The notes under the pieces were generated by a model. The model was not told the DNA's origin and did not search any database. It saw only the letters and a list, made by a program, of their open reading frames with translations. Shown here piece by piece: positions 58,441-64,000 of a stretch of 64,000 bases of DNA (its first letter is position 1; every line of letters begins with the position of its first letter). The translations under genes and the position numbers were made by a program. This DNA comes from Echinostoma caproni (Eukaryota; Platyhelminthes; Trematoda; Plagiorchiida; Echinostomatidae): NCBI GenBank assembly GCA_900618425.1, contig UZAN01040111.1, forward strand, positions 20,641-84,640, in the 5' to 3' direction.

Positions 58441-61404
58441 TCAATCTATCATTGAATCAACTCTTTCACCACTCAATCGCTAAAATGAATGATGTTCGGA
58501 ATCTCTCTGACCAAATCTCATCTCGGAAGGCTAGTGCTGAGATGCACGAGTACTGATGCCCTCAATACGCTTTATGTATTATCAAAGTGAAATCTCTCAC
58601 CAGTTGCATGATGGTCAACTGGGTATCATACTCGCATTCTATCTGGTTCCAGTTCCGCCCGGGCCTCTGAATTCACTTACCCACTGAGATCAAAGCGGCT
58701 ACACAGTACTTCACATTTAATTTGCCCTCGGCACACGATAAAAGCCATCGTAGGTGCTTAAATCCTGTTCTACACTTCATTGAAGAATCTATCCTTGTTT
58801 CATCAGACCAACTGAGATGCTACTGCTTCCACCGGCATTTCTGCTATTTTCGCATACAAACACACGTACACACGAACACAACCCGTAAGTTTTTTTACCA
58901 GTCTACTCCAAGTTGAGTATACATATATATTGACGAGACATCGGTGAACAGTGATGGGTTGTTTGGCAAAAACATCCGTTGGCTTATTGAGTTATTGGTT
59001 AGGATACAAAACAAGCGTGTATCGCAAACGGAAGTTCATCGGTATACTCCCAACCCCTTACCTCAGCTCTTTGAAGCCATTTGACCATGCCTTGTTGCAG
59101 AGACTTACTCACATCCATAATAAGACGCAGGGGAAGACCACCTTTGCGTACTTTTGATAGAACAGGTGGACAGGTTATCGTGATGACGGACGGGTAAACA
59201 CCTTTCAAAGTTGTCAGTCTAGTGATCCCAGTGTGTTTCGCAAAAACCTCAGACGTAATTACGTGCGCAGGGCTGACTGATTGTGTCAGCAATACACAAT
59301 GCGTCCCCCCACCACCCCCAAAAAAGTAAATCCAATTTTCAGAAGAATGTACTTTGGCAAACAGCATTAAGAAGCCGTCAGTATTTCTCGGACAGTGTGA
59401 ATGAAAACAAGAGGGAGAGAGAGTGAACTAGGAACATATGTCTGACCTCTGAACTGAGGATACTTCGACACGGGTTTAGTAGTAAACACATCAGTCATTT
59501 CCGTAGATAATGCATGAAAGACCCGTTCAGGTTTATGTGTATGAAATGCCACATGGTGAGATTGTACACTTCAGATCCAATATGATTCAACACGATCAGT
59601 GCTATCTCCGCGCCACACTCGAAGAGGAGGAAGAGGAGGGATTCATTGCCAGTGGCTACTGCTCGGTTTAGTGCACCTATCCACGAACCGGTTGGACATG
59701 ATCAAACATGTGCTGCCGTTTCTCTTCCGTTCTGTCAATCCAATTGACAATGAAGTCAGACCTGTCTGACTCTGATAACAGGTAAATCTAGCTGAAAAAT
59801 AAATAGTGTTCCCGATCAGCGCTTCTCCGTTCATTATTCCAAGCGAAGGAAAAGTTGGGCCCCATTTATCTGAAATATGTGATTGCATGATCAGTAAAGT
59901 ATCATTCAGTGAGTGAAACTTGTGCTATTGCACAAAACGCGAATAATAACTCCCGACATAAGGTTCAAAATGGCATATTATGTAAAAAAAATAAACTGAA
60001 TCAAAAATGTAATCAATACTGATATTAAATGAATGGTAACTTCGTTCTGTGATTTATATGCAGAGTCTAAACCAATAGCCCTTTATTGAGGGCATGTTTT
60101 CTGTGGTGTACTTTAATAGATCATGTATTTTTCAATAGTGTCTCGTTCCTCTTACTGTGGGCAAAAAATGCAGGATCTGTTCATCCGCCATTCTTGCTGA
60201 GATAATCGCCTTTCCATTTCAAAATATTTGATTTAATGCTAAGTAAACTGATTTCTGCTGCTTAATTTGCTTCCTAGTAGATTGAGCAAATATTTCAATC
60301 TATTCAAAATGATAATTGCAATGACTCAGGTTTTTCTTCCTTTCACCTTTAATCTGCCCTAACTGTTCGTTTAGCATGACAACTCACATATCGCGACCAA
60401 TTATTGTTGTTTTGTAATAAATAATAAAATAACACATTCATTGGTACTCAAGACTAAAACCGTGGGACAGTGACATTTCGTCTAACCTCCTCAATTCATG
60501 ATTTAATCCAAGTAGGCACATATACAGCAAAATGGGTTGGTCATCTATGGCTAACCAACGTGTACTATTAAAGATTACTAAAGATATAAGTCAAAGGTCA
60601 ACTCCACCACAAGTGGATTGATCAGATCCAAACGTTTTGTTGGAATAAACTGGTGTGATGTAATCGAAAATGCAACGCTTCATTTATAGTCAAAACTTTG
60701 AGATTTCGATTACTGGGCATTACTGGTCATGTTGTTGTCATGACATGACTTTTCCAACGGATGATCCCGGGTTTCCTATGCTGGCCAGAACATCGGGCTT
60801 TTAATTGCATTCTGTACTAACGCTCTGGATGGAATCAATCCACTGACCGTGGAGTTGACCTTTGACTTCTGTATTTCCATTCCTATTTGTTTGCTTGTGC
60901 ACTTTCATTCACCGTCATTGATCAGATCAATGTGTTATATATGGTCTTGTTTATTTTTCATTATTCGTTGAGAAAACTAACCGAAATGATAAGATCTCTC
61001 TAAATTTATCTTCTTATAGTATTGATGAACTCTTAAAGAGGACTCGACGATTCACTGTTCATCTGTGTTGGTCAACTCGCATAGGGAAAAGTGGCAGGTT
61101 TCTCTTGCTCGACAATGTTGAACAGATCGCGGATATGCATTTTCGGTAGGATGGAACAACAAATTCCTTCCCCTTCTCGTGGTATGGACATTACAATGAT
61201 TCGAACCGGGAACAAATAAAACCGCCTGATTGGCGAAGAAAAAATTCGTAGCTGTACCGCAACCCTGAACGCACATAAAGCACGAGGATCAGAGCAGTCT
61301 TTTGACGGCATGTTGCGTCCGTTTTATATTATTCTCAATGCAGTTTTGTAAGGATGAATAACAGATCCAACCAGGAAAAGATGGCATGATGCGATCAATG
61401 TTAA
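58441..61404. other. Non-coding stretch with SINE fragment
   Basis: The segment 58505-58570 resembles the head side of copy 4 (GGAAGGCTAGTGCTGAGATG versus GGAGGCTGATGCTGAGATG), so a further decayed SINE piece lies here. The minus-strand frame of 122 codons at 58999-59367 is unrecognised, and so are the overlapping frames at 61052-61311. Confidence 0.5.
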
Positions 61405-61487
61405 AACGATGCGTCGAGCATGAACAAGGACGAGAAGACCCATTGTGCCATCGTCACGTGTCCTCTACCAGCTGAACTACCTGCCTG
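61405..61487 (-). repeat. tRNA-like element (D-arm conserved)
   Basis: The minus strand carries GGTAGTTCAGCTGGTAGAGG (complement of 61462-61481), a textbook tRNA D-arm and A box. A weak B box, GTTCATGCTC, follows about 45 nt downstream. The rest of the cloverleaf does not form convincingly, so it is a tRNA pseudogene or SINE head. Confidence 0.4.
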
Positions 61488-64000
61488 AATCGATCGATTG
61501 AAATAAGGATGAGAGCAACCATGTTAATCAACCCAAAGGATAATTTCCATAATGATAATTACCAAACATTTGCCCAACTGTGACGTTCGTCCGATAGTCG
61601 TTGATATCAGCAGATGGGCTTGATGATGATCGGTTCGATTTCCTTCCATCGACGCCAGCCCCTCCGATTTCCGTATACCCCACAGACAGTCCTTGAGCGA
61701 TCCCGGGCCCATTTCATATTCAACAAATTGAAAACAAGCAAACATATAATGCAAACGTCATCAGCCAAATACGCTGTTCGGTTCTCTTTGAAACCAAGCA
61801 TAATCTTGATTGTCTGTCTGAAAGAGCTTACCAAATGTTAATGGGAAGGAGGAGTCCACGAATTAGCTGCTTTATACATTAACGCTAGACGTGCAACTCT
61901 TTTGTCACTCAACACATATTTTTTGGATGATTATTACAGATTGCCTCGGTGGATTTACTGTTCATTGCCAAAAACACCGTGCTACATACTTTCCGAATTT
62001 GGAAATGCCCGAAAAAAGCGTTTACGTTCTCAGCGGATGTTTCCACAATTCCACTGCTGTATGCTGTTTGGCAGCTCTTCAGCTGATAAGAACCCATGTT
62101 TAAACCAATGATTTTCTCATTTTTGTCTGTTCAATGACATTTTGTTTGCAAACGTGTTGTCACCAGCCGACGTGACATTTTTAGTGCATGTTCTGTTCTG
62201 CTTTTACCCGTTCGCTTAAGTCTGCTGTTCTTTGGCGATCTTTTGTCCTTTCTTCTGTCTACTTTCAACCTAGTTTGCCGTTGAACGCGCACCACGCAGA
62301 GAGAGCGCTTTTCTTTCGTTCGGATTGCGGTTTCTCAGGCTTGGTTTTAGGTCACAATGTGACCAGCTTGTTGCGTCGGTTAATGCCCCGAGCTTCATTG
62401 ACTTTTCCCTGTTTGATGAACCTGTCACTGAGTTGATTGAAGGATATAAAGCCTTCGAAGAATTATTTCAAGACAATGGAGAAAGACAAGAGCAACATTA
62501 TCTACATACCTCGAAATCGCAATACATCTGAAAGCGCCTCCCCTTCCCTTTTGATTGTCCAACGCAAACTAGGTTGAAAACAGCGAGAATAAGGGATAAA
62601 AAGTCGCTAACTTAGAACTTATTTGAACGGACGGGTGGGAGCAGAACACCGCTACTTAACAAGCACCGAACATATCACCTCGGTTGGTGATGAAGTGCTT
62701 GAAAATGAAATGTGAAGTTAGAAAAACAGCTAAAAGTGAATGCTTTTAACATGAGCTACGTGATCTGATTTTCACTACCTTGCAAACGATTTACGCCAAT
62801 ATTTACCCACATGTTCCAAATTTGTATGCATCGATGGATGGCCTGGAAAGATCCTCATAAAAGTTAGCTTTTTTCCAATGCGTGAATGGAATCGTGTAGT
62901 TCACACCAACCATGTGCACCGCATTTTTGATGGAATAAGTGGCGTGCACAGACTTGCACATATCTGTATTGTTTTCTGACCGAATTTAATTAATCTCTGT
63001 AAGATATGAGCTACTCATCAACTCGTTGACCAGATTCACAGTGGCGAACACTAAACGATTGATCGCGCTTGATGCGACCCCAAGGAAACTCCCTTTCCAA
63101 CCGTAGGACCGCATACAATAAGAATCTTGTTGTGAATTCGGTGGACCACGCTGACTCGGATACCGAGCCGAGTTTTTCACACTACACTTGCCGGTTCTCG
63201 GTCCACCAACTGAACACTTGTTTATTGCCCATTATTCTTATTCTCGCAACTGCCGAAATAAAAAATAAGACATTGTGTGTGCGACGGAGAGCAGCACTAC
63301 ATTTGTTACACAGTAAACCCACTCCCAAAGTTTAGCCGCGTTTTATGCCTGACAATGTGATGATACTGACGAGGTGCATAAAGGTGGTGGAGGTCTTTAT
63401 TTTTAAATGTCCCACATTGTTTTGACAAGTAGGGAGTTTCACCATGAAGCAATATTTTGTGATAAATAGAAATACTTTGATTGATTTCCCCAAAGAATTC
63501 GATCGAATTTTTTAATACTCCCAAAATTGATGCTTGTTTATTAGTGATCAAACAGAATCATACACCACACGGGGTAAATGATTGATGAATTGGTTTGATA
63601 AATGGGATTTCGAGGTAACGATGAAAGTGAAATCGATAAACGGTCCGACTGCGTATAGCAGGTGTACTTGATAGATGAGCTGGAGCATTTTCTTATCAAA
63701 CAACTGACGTTATGACTTTAGTGTGACAGTTCTATAGATATAGGCATGTTTTGTAACTCTAAGTAGTTAGTTCTTCTCAATTATGATTGGAGAGTATTTT
63801 TAGGTAAATTCTAACCTGATACTGTAGGTTCCCCGCGATTCTATCACCCGTTGACATACATCCTATTTCACACAGACAATGCATTTTATGCGCTTACTGT
63901 ACCATTGTTTGACTTAACCTTTCTTTTTGTTGGTGACAAAAACTGTCAACTAAAAATTTGATCCCAATCACATGCATTTGTGACAAAAACGAAAGAGAAA
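61488..64000. other. Non-coding stretch to window end
   Basis: Overlapping frames at 61524-61841, 61891-62111, 62188-62531 and 63069-63335 are all unrecognised. A B-box-like GGTTCGATTTCC at 61631-61642 preceded by GATAGTCGTTGATATCAG may be another SINE head fragment. Confidence 0.5.

Noticed and set aside
61607..61834. Minus-strand frame containing LADDVCII, resembling the reverse-transcriptase YADD box
   Set aside because: None of the neighbouring RT blocks is present, so the match is too short to count.

Overview
The window looks like intron-rich or intergenic DNA from an animal nuclear genome. It is AT-leaning, has microsatellites and assembly gaps, lacks any dense run of open frames, and is littered with decayed mobile elements. 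The mix of a CR1/Jockey-like non-LTR retrotransposon, Tc1-type DNA transposons and tRNA-headed SINEs carrying a hammerhead-like core suggests a parasitic flatworm (trematode or cestode). That assignment is an inference and was not checked by any search. There is no operon, rRNA, intact functional tRNA or CRISPR array, and no complete protein-coding gene.

The only gene fragment I am fairly comfortable with is an ATG-initiated first exon on the plus strand at 22232-22514. It encodes an extracellular N-terminus, TM1 and TM2 of a rhodopsin-class (class A) GPCR and ends at a consensus splice donor. I could not identify its later exons. A few other stretches read like single exons of unknown genes (29706-29870, 48740-48907, 54030-54270, 56416-56687, 57683-58015 on the plus strand; 24580-25058 and 26390-26705 on the minus strand). 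They are listed at low confidence because random open frames of that length are expected in 64 kb.

Mobile-element layout: five copies of one SINE lie near 8.1-8.3, 20.8-20.9, 22.8-22.9, 58.0-58.25 (minus) and 58.26-58.44 kb. Other tRNA-like Pol III heads lie at 3.6, 11.4, 12.5, 12.8, 18.7 and 61.4 kb. A broken reverse transcriptase lies on the minus strand at 30.78-31.64 kb. Tc1-like transposase fossils, all on the minus strand, lie at 34.4-34.6, 36.8-38.1 and 51.57-52.63 kb, with stray terminal-repeat motifs at 6.2 and 52.8 kb. An unclassified repeat of about 200 bp occurs twice, at 35.16 and 47.56 kb.

The most interesting observation is the SINE body. Comparing the five copies gives a consensus with the hammerhead ribozyme order: helix I strand, CTGATGA, a 4-bp helix II, GAAA, a minimal helix III, a cleavage triplet and the returning helix I strand. 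This parallels the known schistosome SMalpha SINE ribozymes, but the family here is built on different helices.

Assembly warnings: the 356-N gap at 32609-32964 is flanked by an identical 48-bp sequence on both sides, a single N at 53151 is flanked by an identical 8-mer, and the 8-N gap at 7553 directly follows a perfect 40-bp palindrome.
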